A stretch of 64,000 nucleotides of DNA from Rugalucina vietnamica (lineage: Eukaryota > Mollusca > Bivalvia > Lucinida > Lucinidae), in the NCBI GenBank assembly GCA_964017185.1, contig OZ024874.1, positions 17,231,957-17,295,956 on the forward strand, given 5' to 3'. Below, piece by piece: positions 1-10,855 of the stretch. Made by a program: the position numbers and the translations under genes. The notes under the pieces are model-generated. The model was not told the DNA's origin, searched no databases, and was given only the letters and a program-made list of their open reading frames with translations. Every line of letters begins with the position of its first letter. The stretch's first letter is position 1.

Positions 1-206
1 TATATAACAAAACTGGGGTATGCAGGGGTATACCTATTTTTCTTATTTTTGCTCCAAAACATAGATTGTGGGTACTCGTTAGAACCGCCTCGCCGATTGT
101 GTACTCACAATCTATGTTTGGAGCAAAAATAAGGAAAATATCATTATCTTCAATTTTTAAAGCTCAAAAAATCTCTGTATAATGAATGGGCAAGTTTTCA
201 TAATGT
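1..206 (-). mobile_element. Family C hairpin MITE, cut by window edge
   Basis: Copy of the repeat called family C here. Full copies are about 280 bp with terminal inverted repeats of the form CATYAKGAAAACATG and a central palindrome built on the words ATTGTGGGTAC and GTTAGAACCGCCTC. This copy starts inside the TATATA / GGGGTATAC part, so its outer left end lies before the window. The central palindrome is shortened on its right arm (about 85-110). It ends near the word TTTTCATAATG. No protein is encoded. Confidence 0.8.
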
Positions 207-1367
207 TGAGCTTCGTTGCTTGGAAAATTTGTCTTCTGGCTATGAAACAAAAGCCTTATGTATACACTGTAATCAAAGTACATGTATTGAATAAACTTGG
301 GACATCATACAAAGGGCTGTATCATCCACTTTGTTGGCATTGAAAAATAAATTTGCTATTACAGGAAATGGGCCGTGCATAGCTGGTCCCCAATTTTGTT
401 ATTCATAAACTGTTTTTCTCATGATGTGAATAATTTTTTTAAGTATGAATGATTCCATACAAATACAGAAATAATGTTTTTGAACAGTTTCACTGAAATG
501 ACTTTATGCCATGGTATGGTCCAAACCCTTTCTCATTAATATGTAGGCTGCTCTTAAAGGATCTCAGTTTTAAATTTTATTTGTATGTTAATATATTGCC
601 GAAGTAGTATGGGTTTCCAGTTATTTATCTGAAGAAAAAAAAAAAAAAAAAAAATCTCAAAAAACACTCAAACATTACGATATTACTGCTGTTCAAATGT
701 TGATACTGCAAGCGATTTTAGACTGTTATTGACCAACCCTCATTTACCATTTTCCTTCAATAGTTTGTCCCTTGATTTTTTTTTTTTTTTTTTTTTTCAT
801 ATTTTTCGCCTTCTATCTTACACTATATAGAAAATTATGTTTAGCTACAAATCATACAATTACAAAGCTAATAAGAAGTGAATTGTTCGATTAAGATAAG
901 AAATCTGTTTTTTGCCTGTCACCCCTTTCGCTTCTCTTTTATTCCAAACTTTCATTAAGTTTTATTACAGGGCATAATTCAGAATTAAGTACGGGTTAAT
1001 GACCAAAAATTGCATGATGAGTATTCAAGAAATTTCCGCACACAACACTTTCTTTATCGTTCCTTTAATACGGTTATTAGATGAGCCGATCGACAATAAC
1101 AGACAATAATTTAAGACCGTAAACAGAAGGACATCTGATTGCGGGGCGAGAAAACGTTATGGTGCAGATTTGTACGAAAATTAAGATAAATTTTCAGTCA
1201 ATTTTTTCATAAAAACATCAATTGTGGGTACTAAACAGAAGTGCCTTATAGAAGTATTTGAAATAAGTACCCACTAGTTTTGTTTTACAGTGGACGGGCA
1301 GAAAAAATCCTTAATTCTATATACTCAAACATCAAACTTTCAGTTAAACGTCTTCTCCTTGTTATAT
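207..1367. other. AT-rich stretch, no gene seen
   Basis: No coding or structured element is supported here. There is an A run at 635-654 and a T run at 776-797, about 120 bp apart and in opposite sense. They could be the poly-A tails of two old opposing retro-insertions, but no head sequence is recognisable. Confidence 0.6.
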
Positions 1368-1607
1368 GAGCCACCGCAAGAGAAAACCAACAATCTGCCT
1401 ATGCGAAAACAAAGACGCAGATCAGCTGTGCATAACTGCACAGCTGATCATCACCTTTGTTTTCGCTACAGGGATAGTACGATTCCTCTTCTTCCTAAAT
1501 CCGAAATTTCAAGCTTTTAGCCTTTTTCTGGGACTGTACAGCTCCAGGTCGTTTTGTGTCGGACCTGGTCGGAAGCCCCGAAGACTGAGTTTCTCGCGTA
1601 GCGGCTC
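1368..1607 (+). mobile_element. Family A palindromic MITE, full copy
   Basis: 240 bp, bounded by GAGCC and GGCTC with a perfect 4-bp duplication ATAT at 1364-1367 and 1608-1611. The central palindrome uses the arm variant CAGCTGTGCA...TGCACAGCTG rather than the commoner CAGCTTCGCAG form. The inner ends are mixed: CCAACAATCTG on the left, GAAGACTGAG on the right. The short ORFs across it (for example 1366-1656) come from the repeat and are not a gene. Confidence 0.92.
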
Positions 1608-2832
1608 ATATAGCTTTCACTGCAATTTGAGACGACAAAAACTTTCTTGTCGATAGCGAAATATTATCAATCATTATAATGTTATTGACTTAATTATCAC
1701 TATTTAAGAGAAGATATGATTTTTAAATATGATTTCTTTTTCATTTTTAGCCCTGATCTTTGTGCATTTGTGTGAAAACAAATTTCTATGTCATATCGGT
1801 ATGCCTTTCGATCCCTCCAACATTGCAAATCAATTAGAACGAAACAAACTCTCATTCTAAGCGGCACTTTTATGCAGTTTTATTTATCATTTTATTATCC
1901 GTAAAATACATTATATTTCTGTGCAACATCAAATCATGAAAAGAACAAAGATATAACTTTTCATGAGTGATTTTTCTTCGAGTCCTTGCATGAGTAAACC
2001 AGACTTTCAATAAGGTTTTCAATTTAAATGAATTTGTGAAGTCATTCTGCAATGCTATAAAGACGAGTTGAAGTTTTGAAATTTCCCAGCCAGTTTAAAA
2101 GCTAAAGATACAATACATAATAGCTGAGGTGGGGTGGGGTGGGGTTGGGTAGGTTGGGGAGCAGAAATGCATCTGTCATTTGAAAAGGTTCAAAGAAGCT
2201 TTTTCTGAGGAGGAATATCATTTCATGCTTCTTATTGAATAATAAATTGCAGCCATCAATAAAATAAATTTTGAGATTATTAAAGAGATATAAATTAGAT
2301 CACATTTATATAGAGAGGTGGAGAAATGATTATTTCCATACAACCATAGTCACGTCACAAGAAAAATTTGTTCTTTTTCTGGTATTCTTCAACTGGGCGG
2401 GGCTCAAACCGGGGGACTCATTTCAGCCTCTGTTGTCCATATTTGGGTTTCAGATATAAATACAGAGATACAAACAGTCAAAAACAGTATGCCAGTGTTG
2501 TATCTACCCAGATTGCCAGGCTTCGACTGCTTAAAAACATACAGCAATTCATATCATGGAATGGCGCTTACTTGAATAGAAAGTCATAACATCAAAAATT
2601 CATAACATAAAAATTAAGTAATATGGTTTATGCGACAATAGCTCTAGCCATAAGTGATGAAAAAATAAAGCAATATTATACCCTAATGTTATGCACATAT
2701 CCAAAATGACACTTGTTTTTTTTTATACATTGCCAACTCATAGGTCAAAAGTTTCTATAGCATGTATGTAGCATATGAACTTGTCGCCTACAGAAGCCTT
2801 TAACCAGTCTTCGAGGTTTACCGCTAGAACCT
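1608..2832. other. AT-rich stretch, no gene seen
   Basis: No coding sequence is supported. The only structured item is the G-rich tract at 2126-2160, listed separately. ORFs at 1870-2052 and 2271-2589 have no domain, no splice context and a composition like their surroundings. Confidence 0.55.
2126..2160 (+). repeat. G-rich tract with G-quadruplex pattern
   Basis: Three runs of four G separated by single T, then TT-GGG and a further GGGG. This fits the standard pattern of four or more G runs with loops of 1-2 nt on the + strand, in an otherwise AT-rich region. Whether it folds or does anything is unknown. Confidence 0.7.
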
Positions 2833-2889
2833 ATCTTGAAATTTTGGATTTAGGAAGAACAGGAATTGAATGTGCTCGTGACGCGGCTC
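2833..2889 (-). mobile_element. Family A fragment with internal deletion
   Basis: Contains the minus-strand words CTTGAAATTTTGGATTTAGG and AGGAATTG typical of family A, followed directly by a normal end TGACGCGGCTC. The central palindrome is absent. The 78-codon ORF crossing it (2775-3011) is therefore probably a repeat artefact. Confidence 0.5.
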
Positions 2890-2954
2890 ATACAACATAT
2901 GCCTATGCAAGCCCCAAAGCTAGTTTGTCTGCTCAATTTCCATATTCCACAACC

Positions 2955-3166
2955 ATTATCCAGAGACAACCAATGCAACTGAGACAACCAATGCAGAAGA
3001 CATCAACATAAGACTGTAGGATGCAACTACCTGTTAGGGAACAACTTAACACAAATCAGAATCATCCACTGGAAATTGCTACAGGACAGGTATTTGCTCC
3101 CTATTGTTGCTTATTAATTTCGTCCGTGTGGGTTGTTCTCAGTCACGTTGGTTGTCTCTGGATAAT
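2955..3166. repeat. 19-bp perfect inverted repeat, 174-bp spacer
   Basis: ATTATCCAGAGACAACCAA at 2955-2973 recurs as its exact reverse complement at 3148-3166. The left arm is partly duplicated in tandem (GAGACAACCAATGCA twice). The origin is unknown. No matching target duplication is evident outside the arms. Confidence 0.6.
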
Positions 3167-3549
3167 CAGTGTGTGATCATGGGCCAGGCTATGCCACCTG
3201 CAATCACTTGAAATGATAAATTCATAAATTTATATTCTTAAAGTCCTTAATTTTTGGACACCCTAAATATTTTTGCAGTCCTCCATAATGCTAACTGCAG
3301 TCTGAATTCCAAACTTTGAGAGAAAGAAATGACTTATTTGCCTATGAAAAGAGCTACTGTGTAGATAGAATGGCAAACAAAGAAGACTAAGATCACGCTG
3401 TTCCCGCTTTAAGAGCTGTCTGAGCCAGGTCTCCACCATTTGCTTAGGGCGAGTGTGTCCAAAATCTTGGAGAAAACATTGACAAACACATTCCAGGAGA
3501 GAAAGTTTACAATATTTAACTTGTTCCTTGATTTGTTAGTCGTTCACAG

Positions 3550-3693
3550 ATACATTGCTGGATAGCCAGTCGGTTTCCCGGGAGCCAGTCGGCAGATGGT
3601 GTAATTCACTGCAAGGGAGGGTCATTCCTCGGCGATATCACCTCAATTGTCCGCTAACAGGAAGAGTATTAACAAAACATTGGCAGAGCCAAG
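3550..3693 (+). CDS. Candidate internal exon, weak fucolectin-like pattern
   Basis: A GC-richer block of 144 bp in AT-rich surroundings. It is preceded by a T-rich acceptor region ending TTCACAG and followed by a good donor, AAG|GTGAGT. One frame (first full codon at 3552) is open throughout and closes at once after the donor, as expected for an exon. The frame holds a WCNSLQGR segment, then 9 residues, then NCPLTGR. This recalls the Cys...Gly...Cys...Leu-x-Gly-Arg core of fucolectin/F-type lectin domains, where GRYV is usual; here the residue after GR is V. No neighbouring exon was found, so it may be an isolated exon of a long gene, a pseudogene exon, or chance. Family call is inference only. 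Confidence 0.33.
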
Positions 3694-4725
3694 GTGAGTA
3701 AAAAATCATGGAGTACAAAAGCAACCGAGAATCAATCAATAATTCTGACTAAACTTTATACAAGTTTCAAACATGTTTTTCCATCATGCTATCCAAAGGA
3801 CCATGCTTGAATAAGACTGCTATAATTAATCTGTCTTTAACAGGTTGCTGTTCTTATTTGGTGAAGCATGCATTCTCAAAGCCATAGCATGTCATTATGA
3901 GACATATATTTCCAAATGCAATGAATTTTTAAAGTGGTAAAAATGTTATATACTGAAAATGCCCATCATTACTTCTTCAAAGGGACACGTTGCATTTCCA
4001 GCAGGACTTGAAGCTGAGACCATCAACAGAAAATGAACTATGAACTGGCTTCTTCATGTTCAAATGAGGATGCAAAATCTGTAAAATTGTCATGCAAGTT
4101 CATGATTTTCTTAAGCAATGACTTCAAATATTGACACAAGATAAGTTTATGGGAGAACTATTCCCTTGATTGACATTTGGTTTCACTTTGTATGCTTAAT
4201 CATCAGGGTTTGGGTAGAAAAGTAGCATATTTTGGATTAAAGTATTGGCATTTGATAAGGTCGGAATATCTCCGCAAACATTGTTCAGGTGAAAGTTGTC
4301 TCTGTGTATTATGAACTTATGAAATTGTTTCAGAAGATAAACAAATGTGATATCTGAAAAATTTAGGTTGTCAGGGGTACATAACTCTTAAAACGTTAGA
4401 AATTGGAATTTGGAAAGCATAAACATTTCTACAATTACAATGTTGATGTATGACTATTTTGCCTTTTATTTGTTTCTTTAAAAAACTAGAATATTAAGCT
4501 GATTGCTGTTTTCAATCACTACCACTATACATTTTAATATAAAATTTCAAGTCTCTGGCCATTCTTCTGAGCTTATACAGCACTATTTGTGTCTAACCTG
4601 GTTGGAGATTCCAACTACAAATTTTCGAATACCACAAATTATCTTGTATTTGATGCCTTTCACTGCAGTCTAAGATCAAAGTGAACAGTGGGTGGGGATA
4701 GGATTTATGATATATCGTAGTAGTA
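3694..4725. other. AT-rich stretch, no gene seen
   Basis: Would be intron if 3550-3693 is an exon. No further exon-like GC island with splice sites was found here. No recognisable repeat. Confidence 0.5.
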
Positions 4726-4745
4726 GACCATTTGCCTCCAAGAAT

Positions 4746-4973
4746 CATGAGAAAACCTTTTTTTTTTTGCCTATGCGAAAACAAAGACGCAGATCAGCTT
4801 CGCAGTAACTGCGAAGCTGATCAGCGCCTTTGTTTTCGCTTCTCGGATAGTACAATTTCTCTTCTTCCTAAATCCAAAATTTCAAGCTTCTACCCACCTT
4901 CTGTATCTGCACAGACCGGTTTGTGTCAGACCTGGTCGGAAACCCCGAAGACCTGTTTTCTCACGTCATTATG
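4746..4973 (+). mobile_element. Family A copy lacking normal ends, in 20-bp direct repeats
   Basis: The body is typical: CCTATGCGAAAACAAAG, an intact central palindrome and GAAGACCTGTTTTCTCACG. However, the outer GAGCC and GGCTC ends are missing. Instead the copy is flanked by GACCATTTGCCTCCAAGAAT (4726-4745) and a 19/20 match (4974-4993). Such long direct repeats are not seen at any other copy. Confidence 0.85.
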
Positions 4974-5167
4974 GACCATTTGCCTCCAAGATTCTGATTC
5001 CATTTCAGCAATAACATGAGAAAACATGTACTTGAAATGATTATAGTTTAGCTGATACTGTGTTTTATATCCAACTAAACAGCTATGGTCATATGGAGAA
5101 TCCTGGGACCTGAGATTAAAGTCTCACCCGACAGACTGAAGAAGCCAAGGATTGATCACAAAAAGGT

Positions 5168-5338
5168 TGGTTGGTTAGTTGAATTGGGGTTTAATGTCCC
5201 ACCAACAGGTAAGGTTCTCAGATGGAGACAGACCTCGGTGTATAGTTTCATCCAAAAGACTGGAGAAGTCCAGGATCAAACCTGAGACCCCTGGTTTACA
5301 AGGTGTGTGACATAACCACTGCCCCATGCAGGGTTCTG
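5168..5338 (-). mobile_element. tRNA-derived SINE, family L
   Basis: Read on the minus strand it starts with a tRNA-like head: GGCAGTGGTTA as box A and CAGGTTTGATCC as box B. The body then ends in the words GGACATTAAACCCC. A related partial sequence (5078-5160) lies directly beside it, suggesting two units in tandem. Non-coding, moved by a partner LINE. The RNA polymerase III boxes are family knowledge. Activity is not implied. Confidence 0.6.
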
Positions 5339-7127
5339 ATCGTAAAAAGGTTTGAAATTCGGGGTGGAATATGGAAGCATAGGGATTGTACAGATTTTTT
5401 AGTAAAAAAAACCAACAAAAAATCCCCAAAGCTCTGACAAACTACTTGGTCACCCACAATTACTGATCTAGTTCACCTTTTGCTTTGCAAATGCTAAAAA
5501 AATTTCTTAAAAGCATTTTTTTCTGTTGCCATCAGCCTCCCATGAAGACTGCAAATACACATCACACTGACATATTCTCACAGGTTCTCCCTCACAAAAT
5601 TTCCATTTATTCAAATTAAAAATGAAAAGTGTTCATTTTCTAATCAAAAAGTGGCAATCTCATGAATGTTTACAAATAGAAAAAGGAGAAAACGCTGGCA
5701 AATTATTAAGCCGAAAGATTCTATTTATCTTTCCTTCATATGTGAAAGGAAATCAACCTGCAGGTCAATTTTTCAAAGCCCGTCTCTTTTTAACGTAGCA
5801 ATCTACCATCCCCACTCCCCTATAATTATGAGCAAATTACTAACTCGGATATTTTCACTAAAAACCTCGTGGCGACAAAAATCAACAGAAAAAAATCACT
5901 GAGAAAGTGTCCCATAAGAAATGCTGAAAAAAAAAAGAAGAAACGAAAAAGAAAAAATTATACAATCATATTTAAACTTTTAGCTTGTCTATAATTAGGG
6001 AATCAAGCTCATTATCCTGTTTTGGAATTACCAAAATCTTAATCATTTGTGGAAAATAGGCCAAAAGTGCAAGTTAGACATGTTAGACTGCTCAGGTTAA
6101 CTTCTCTTAAAACGTGAGAAAATCATAATAATGAAAACTGTCATTCTATACTTTTCTTAATACATAAATTTAATATGATAAAACAATTTTCCGTAGTTTT
6201 GCTTCTTGTGAACGTTTCTAAGAAAATGCATAGCGCATCCATCACAATACGGATGACATGAACTAAATAATCTAAGTTTGAACCAATTAATAATTAGCTG
6301 TAGAATCTGATGCAAAACATAATTATCATGACTTGGCAGAAATGGCTGAAGTTACTTTTCGAGTGCCGCAGCTCCCCAACTGAATAACAAAAGTGAAAGC
6401 ACAAAAGCGACAGTATTAAAAGTGTCAGAATCCTTGAATAAAACATTGAAACTTGAGCATCCGTTGGGTTTAAGGCAAAATAAAATTAAGTTTGGTAGAT
6501 AATAATAAGATAAATGACAAAATCTCACATAAAATGAAGGCATGTCATGAAAAAACCTGCTTCTTGCATGTACAAATTTTCAAAGCTAAAGCACAGCTAA
6601 ATGTGTCTTTGCTTCATCATATCATATGCGTAGTCTCCCCTCTTATTTAAAACTAAATTATCAAGTTTCTATTGCGGTACAGCCCGGTTAGCCTCAGACC
6701 GTGTCCATACTCCTGGACAGCTTCCCCCACGATTGTGCTCAAGTGTTAAAATCTAACACCTCTTGTGTGAGCCCTTACGTGATAAAAGGTGAATCCTTAC
6801 GTGATAAAAGGTGAATTTATACATGTGTACAACAAAGGCACAGGACTAAGTGCATGTTCATGCAGGCTGATTTGCACCTTAATTGTTCATTGCCAAGATA
6901 GACAATGCTGTTAAGTCTGTATCATAATCTTAAAGGCACTGTTGTCGAGTAGCCTGGTTTGAGCCCATTTTGGTTGTGACGCTCAATAATGAATCCGACT
7001 TATGATGTGGAGACTATTATAAAGAAATGCAATAAATAATGACCATGGAAAAGATTGAATGTGTGAAAAAAAAAGAAGAAAGTATTACAAGTGCCTTGTA
7101 AGATAATATACATAGTCATTGCATCTA
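5339..7127. other. AT-rich stretch, no gene seen
   Basis: No supported coding sequence or known repeat apart from the short tandem at 6773-6816 (listed). The ORFs at 5666-5902 and 6352-6543 have no recognisable content. Confidence 0.5.
6773..6816. repeat. Two exact 22-bp tandem units
   Basis: CCTTACGTGATAAAAGGTGA plus AT occurs twice head to tail without mismatch. Being perfect, the duplication is probably recent. Confidence 0.85.
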
Positions 7128-7144
7128 TTTTTTTTTTTTTTCTT

Positions 7145-7177
<33 letters not shown>
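7128..7177. repeat. Poly-T tract
   Basis: About 50 bases of T broken by three C. It could be the poly-A tail of a minus-strand retro-insertion, but no head was found. The Lys-rich ORF across it is an artefact. Confidence 0.85.
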
Positions 7178-7180
<3 letters not shown>

Positions 7181-7681
7181 CATTGAAAAATTTTCAGCAT
7201 TTTCCAATTGACCGTCAACACCGAATTATCTTTGTGGCTTTTTTATTTAGCGACAAATTGTTTGCCCATGTGCCTATAGTGTCACAATTTTCTGCTCAGT
7301 GAGTGAGCGCATTAGCCACAGTTATTGTCGCACCAGGACCGACAATATTTCTATTCAATCCATCACTTGTCACCGCAGTAAAAGTTTGTACCCACAAAAG
7401 GCTCTTGCTATGGTATGGAGACTGTCTATTTACTGTTGCAAACAAAACATTTCACTCTCTCTAATCGCAAACCGCAAAAGTTAGAATTTCAATTAACTTT
7501 CATTTTGAATATAATACAGAGTACTAAATGCATTGTGGGTGACATGCATATTACTTTTTACCACATTTTATGCTCCTTTAAACTGGTTTTAATTCACAAT
7601 TATATGCTTACAGCTTTTCAAAATAGTAAAAAAGGAGGAAAAAGAACATGAAAAATAAAGATCTAACATACTTCCTGTTAA

Positions 7682-8203
7682 AACAGCAGTCACACAGTAG
7701 CGTATAACCCAAACACGCGCCGGGCGTATGAAAAATCTCAACACACTGAAGACTTTGGATGTATAAAAATTAATTTATTCCTTTAAATCGCTTTAGCAGT
7801 CACACATTAGTGCGTGACTGCATGAGGCGAGTGTCGGACGTATAAAAAATATCAAAGTTTTGGAGTACTGTTGTAATAGGTACCAGACACGCTAACCACG
7901 CGCTACGGGTGCGCGTCGAACGTTCAACGCACGTTTCACACACGCTTGGGGCACGCTACTGAAACAAAATCTGATAAAATCGGAACGCGCATGTAACACT
8001 GGCGTGCCTGAAACGTGCCCGAAACGTGCAGAGACTTTTAGCGACGTACAGCAACGCGCGCCGGACGTACACCAAGCGTACCCAATGCGCTTGTAGCAAG
8101 TTTTGAACGTGTTTCCGACGTGCGTCTGGCGTATTTGGAATTTTGCTATTTTTTCAACACGCCCTGCGCGGGTTTCACTTATACGCTATTGTGTGACTGC
8201 TGT
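7682..8203. mobile_element. 522-bp CpG-rich TIR element flanked by TTAA
   Basis: The ends AACAGCAGTCACACAGTAGC and, in reverse complement, ACAGCAGTCACACAATAGC form a near-perfect terminal inverted repeat. Both ends are bordered by TTAA (7678-7681 and 8204-8207). The interior is rich in CpG (CGCGC, CGTGCC, GGACGTAC words), unlike the AT-rich neighbourhood, and holds an inner hairpin GCAGTCACACATTAGTGCG...GACTGC near 7798-7823. No ORF of note, so non-autonomous. TTAA targets are typical of piggyBac and Kolobok, among others. The superfamily is not settled. Confidence 0.75.
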
Positions 8204-8208
8204 TTAAC

Positions 8209-9196
8209 TTTTAAATATAGTATTGTTTAATCGGCCCCAATTATTGTTGGTTCTTTATGAAACAGGGCTTGGTACCAACAGTGGAAAGCTAATTTAAAAT
8301 TGCTTTTTTATGCAAAAAGAATTTAGAAAAGACTAAGTTAATGACTGTAATATGCAAACAAGTTCTGAACATGTATTTTGTATTTTCATCTCTTACTCTT
8401 TCCTCTGATCTTTATCTATGTAGCTCCATCTTTTACCCTTATCTCACAAGTTACATCTTTTACCCATCTTTATAACCAGCACACATGGCTTTTTTATATC
8501 ACCAAACAAATGTTAGAGCCATAAAACGGCAACAAAACCAGAAAAGTTGAAAAGAAAACTATCTGATCACACAAGCTCATCTTGATATGACACCTTTCAC
8601 ACCTTGAATCACACCTTGATTCCTGGTCTTCAATGCCATTTCGTCATTATAATAAAAGAAATTTATGTTGAAAAGATGGAATTTATGTTTTCATTTGAAT
8701 AATAAAACCAGAATTAAGGAGTTAAACTGTAAATCAGGTGTTAAATGGTTCAGGGGAGATACTGTAACATGAAACAAAGTGAAAACTTATCGTTTGTTTC
8801 ATCGGATATGTTTTATACGGATTACTAGCGTTACATATTTGTCTTGTGGGGTCTAGCTATAAAATCTTGATTCTTAAAACAATATGTACTTTACCAACCA
8901 AGAAGACAGCAAACAGTTTCAGTAACTTAGTATATGCTAAATACATGAAAGCATTCAAAGAATAGGAGCTATGGTCATGTTGGGATGGTCAATTATCCTA
9001 ATTAAGCTATCCCTGAACAGTCCTGTCAGTTTACCTGCATTAAGTGCACACTTCTTTCACCAAGAAGCAACACTTAATTTTCTTGAATTTGCTGAAGAGG
9101 AAGAATGGCAGTATAAATAATTTCATAACCTAATCTTCGGTGAAAGACATGTATAGGTTTTTGGAAGTACGACTTTCTATAAGGAACAAGGTCTGA
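8209..9196. other. AT-rich stretch, no gene seen
   Basis: Nothing supported. The word CATCTTTTACCC is repeated locally (8430-8470), and there is a short degenerate piece with SINE-tail words near 8977-9060. Confidence 0.5.
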
Positions 9197-9379
9197 TTTT
9201 GGTTTGATTATGGCTTAATGTCCCTGTCAGCAATTTTTAGTCATGTTGATACAGTGTTAACCAGTACTATGGGAAGAAGGTGGGGAGGTTAATGTATCTT
9301 GCTCAAGGACACCAAACACAAGAAGTGGGAATTGAACCCTCTCTTGTCACTCTATCACTGTGCAACTAGCTCCCCTAGG
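9197..9379 (-). mobile_element. tRNA-derived SINE, family E
   Basis: Carries the family E order on the minus strand: a degraded tRNA-like head (GGTTCAATTCC as box B), then the body words CTTGAGCAAGATACATTAA and ACTGG, and the tail TGACAGGGACATTAAGCC. The copy is diverged and no clear target duplication was found. Confidence 0.6.
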
Positions 9380-9457
9380 CTATAACTGAGACTCTTGCTG
9401 ACTGGGGTGGGTAAGAGGCCCAGGAGGGGGTCATCTGCTAACTGATTAAAGACTTAC

Positions 9458-9627
9458 ATTGTCTGGTTGGGACTGGGATGGTTTCAGTGTAAGGTTCCTG
9501 GGCAGGGAGGCCTGGGCACGGTTCTTGCATATTTTCTGGCATGCTCTGTCGTGGACGATGTAGACACAGAATTCCTCGAACTCCTCTTCTTTCAGACATG
9601 TCATGTCCCAGCCATCTCCCAGGCTGT
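9458..9627 (-). CDS. Candidate internal exon of unknown protein
   Basis: On the minus strand, a T-rich acceptor ending TTTGTTTATAG precedes a 170-bp open block, followed by the strong donor AAT|GTAAGT at 9457-9452. The block is about half GC in a region near one third GC. The frame with the most protein-like content enters with a split codon and leaves in phase 0. It encodes a stretch containing GDGWDMTCLKEEEFEEFC, then a Cys-x3-Cys pair (ACQKIC) and a Pro/Ser-rich end. I do not recognise the family. An alternative acceptor 4 bases further in (exon start 9623) is possible but would change the frame. Transcript data would settle it. Confidence 0.5.
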
Positions 9628-9675
9628 CTATAAACAAAACAAGAAAAAAATAAATTAAAACATTTAACATCCCCG

Positions 9676-9826
9676 TTAACAATCAATTTTTCAGTCATGT
9701 CGGGACAGAGCCACGGTACTTCCTGGGTATTAATAAGTAGTCAGGGGAGTTAATGTGTCTTGCTCAAGGACACCAACATGGTGCCCCCAGTGGAGATTGA
9801 ACCCAGGACCTCTTAATTTGATACAA
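9676..9826 (-). mobile_element. tRNA-derived SINE, family E, head truncated
   Basis: Minus-strand body and box B (GGTTCAATCTCC) followed by the CTTGAGCAAGACACATTAAC and TGTCCCGACATGACTG words. The outer tRNA head is missing beyond 9826. It lies just upstream (in minus-strand sense) of the candidate exon at 9458-9627, so would be intronic. Confidence 0.7.
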
Positions 9827-10186
9827 AAGATGTATATCTACATAATGTAAATATATTATGTACCGTATATTCATAATTTTGTAATCAAACACATTTCTAT
9901 GCATGTAAAAAATGCTTTTCGACCTGATATTTGATGTCGCAACGAATAATGACCGTCAATGTTATTTATCATTTTCATACACATCAAACAATTAAAACAA
10001 CATCCCAAGTTCTTTTGAAAAGTCTTCAGCCCAGTCACTCAGACTCCTGCAAATAACTGTTAAGAAACCAAAATGCACCAAAATGTGAAAACGAAAGGTC
10101 GATATCTTTCAAATTTTGTGAGAATGGCCACTTCAGGTCATTGGATTACCAGCATTTATCAATTGCGGATCAGTGAATGACTATTT
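9827..10186. other. AT-rich stretch, no gene seen
   Basis: No coding or repeat feature supported. Confidence 0.5.
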
Positions 10187-10408
10187 CAGCTGCGCCGTGA
10201 GACAACCCGATTTTTGCCTATGCGAAAACAAAGGCGCAGATCAGCTTCGCAGTAACTGCGAAGCTGATCAGTGCCTTTGTTTTTGCTACAAGGATAATAC
10301 AATTCCTCTTCTGCTTATTTCCAAAATTTCAAACATCAAGCATTTTTCTTTAACTGTACAGGCCGGTTTGTGTTGGAGCTGGTCAGAAACCGCAAAGCCT
10401 TGTGGCTC
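10187..10408 (+). mobile_element. Family A palindromic MITE
   Basis: 222 bp with duplication ATTT (10183-10186 and 10409-10412). The left end has decayed from GAGCC to CAGCT. The palindrome uses the arm form CTTCGCAGTAACTGCGAAG. Left inner end is of the CCGATTTTTGCC subtype. Confidence 0.9.
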
Positions 10409-10621
10409 ATTTGTTATCTACTAAAGCACATCCAAGTTTGGTTTGTATCATCTAGTTAAACACCCACTATCAGCAACACTTGGACTTTCAACGTCTTGCG
10501 AGTAAATATTTAAATCCGCTGAGGAGAAAAATAACTTGAGATTTTGATAATAGTTTATATGAAGAGGATTTAGCATTGGTGTATTATCACAAAACTGTCA
10601 ATTTTTCATTCACTATCATTT

Positions 10622-10855
10622 GAGCCGCGTCATGAGAAAACCAACATTTTGCGTATGCGAAAACACAGGCGCAGATCAGCTTCGCAGTAACTGCGAAGCT
10701 GATCAGCGCCTTTGTTTTCGCTAGACGGAGAGTACAGTTCCTCTACTTTCTAAATCCAAAATATCCAGCCTCTAGCCTGTTTCTGTGCTTGCACAGCTTG
10801 GTTTGTGTTGAACCTGTTCGGAAACCACATTGTTGGTTTTCTCATGACGCGGCTC
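10622..10855 (+). mobile_element. Family A palindromic MITE, full copy
   Basis: 234 bp with duplication ATTT (10618-10621 and 10856-10859). Left end GAGCCGCGTCATGAGAAAACC pairs with right end GGTTTTCTCATGACGCGGCTC almost perfectly. Central palindrome intact. Only about 210 bp from the previous copy and in the same orientation. Confidence 0.93.

Noticed and set aside
7000..7221. Lys-rich minus ORF
   Set aside because: Produced by translating the poly-T tract at 7128-7177.
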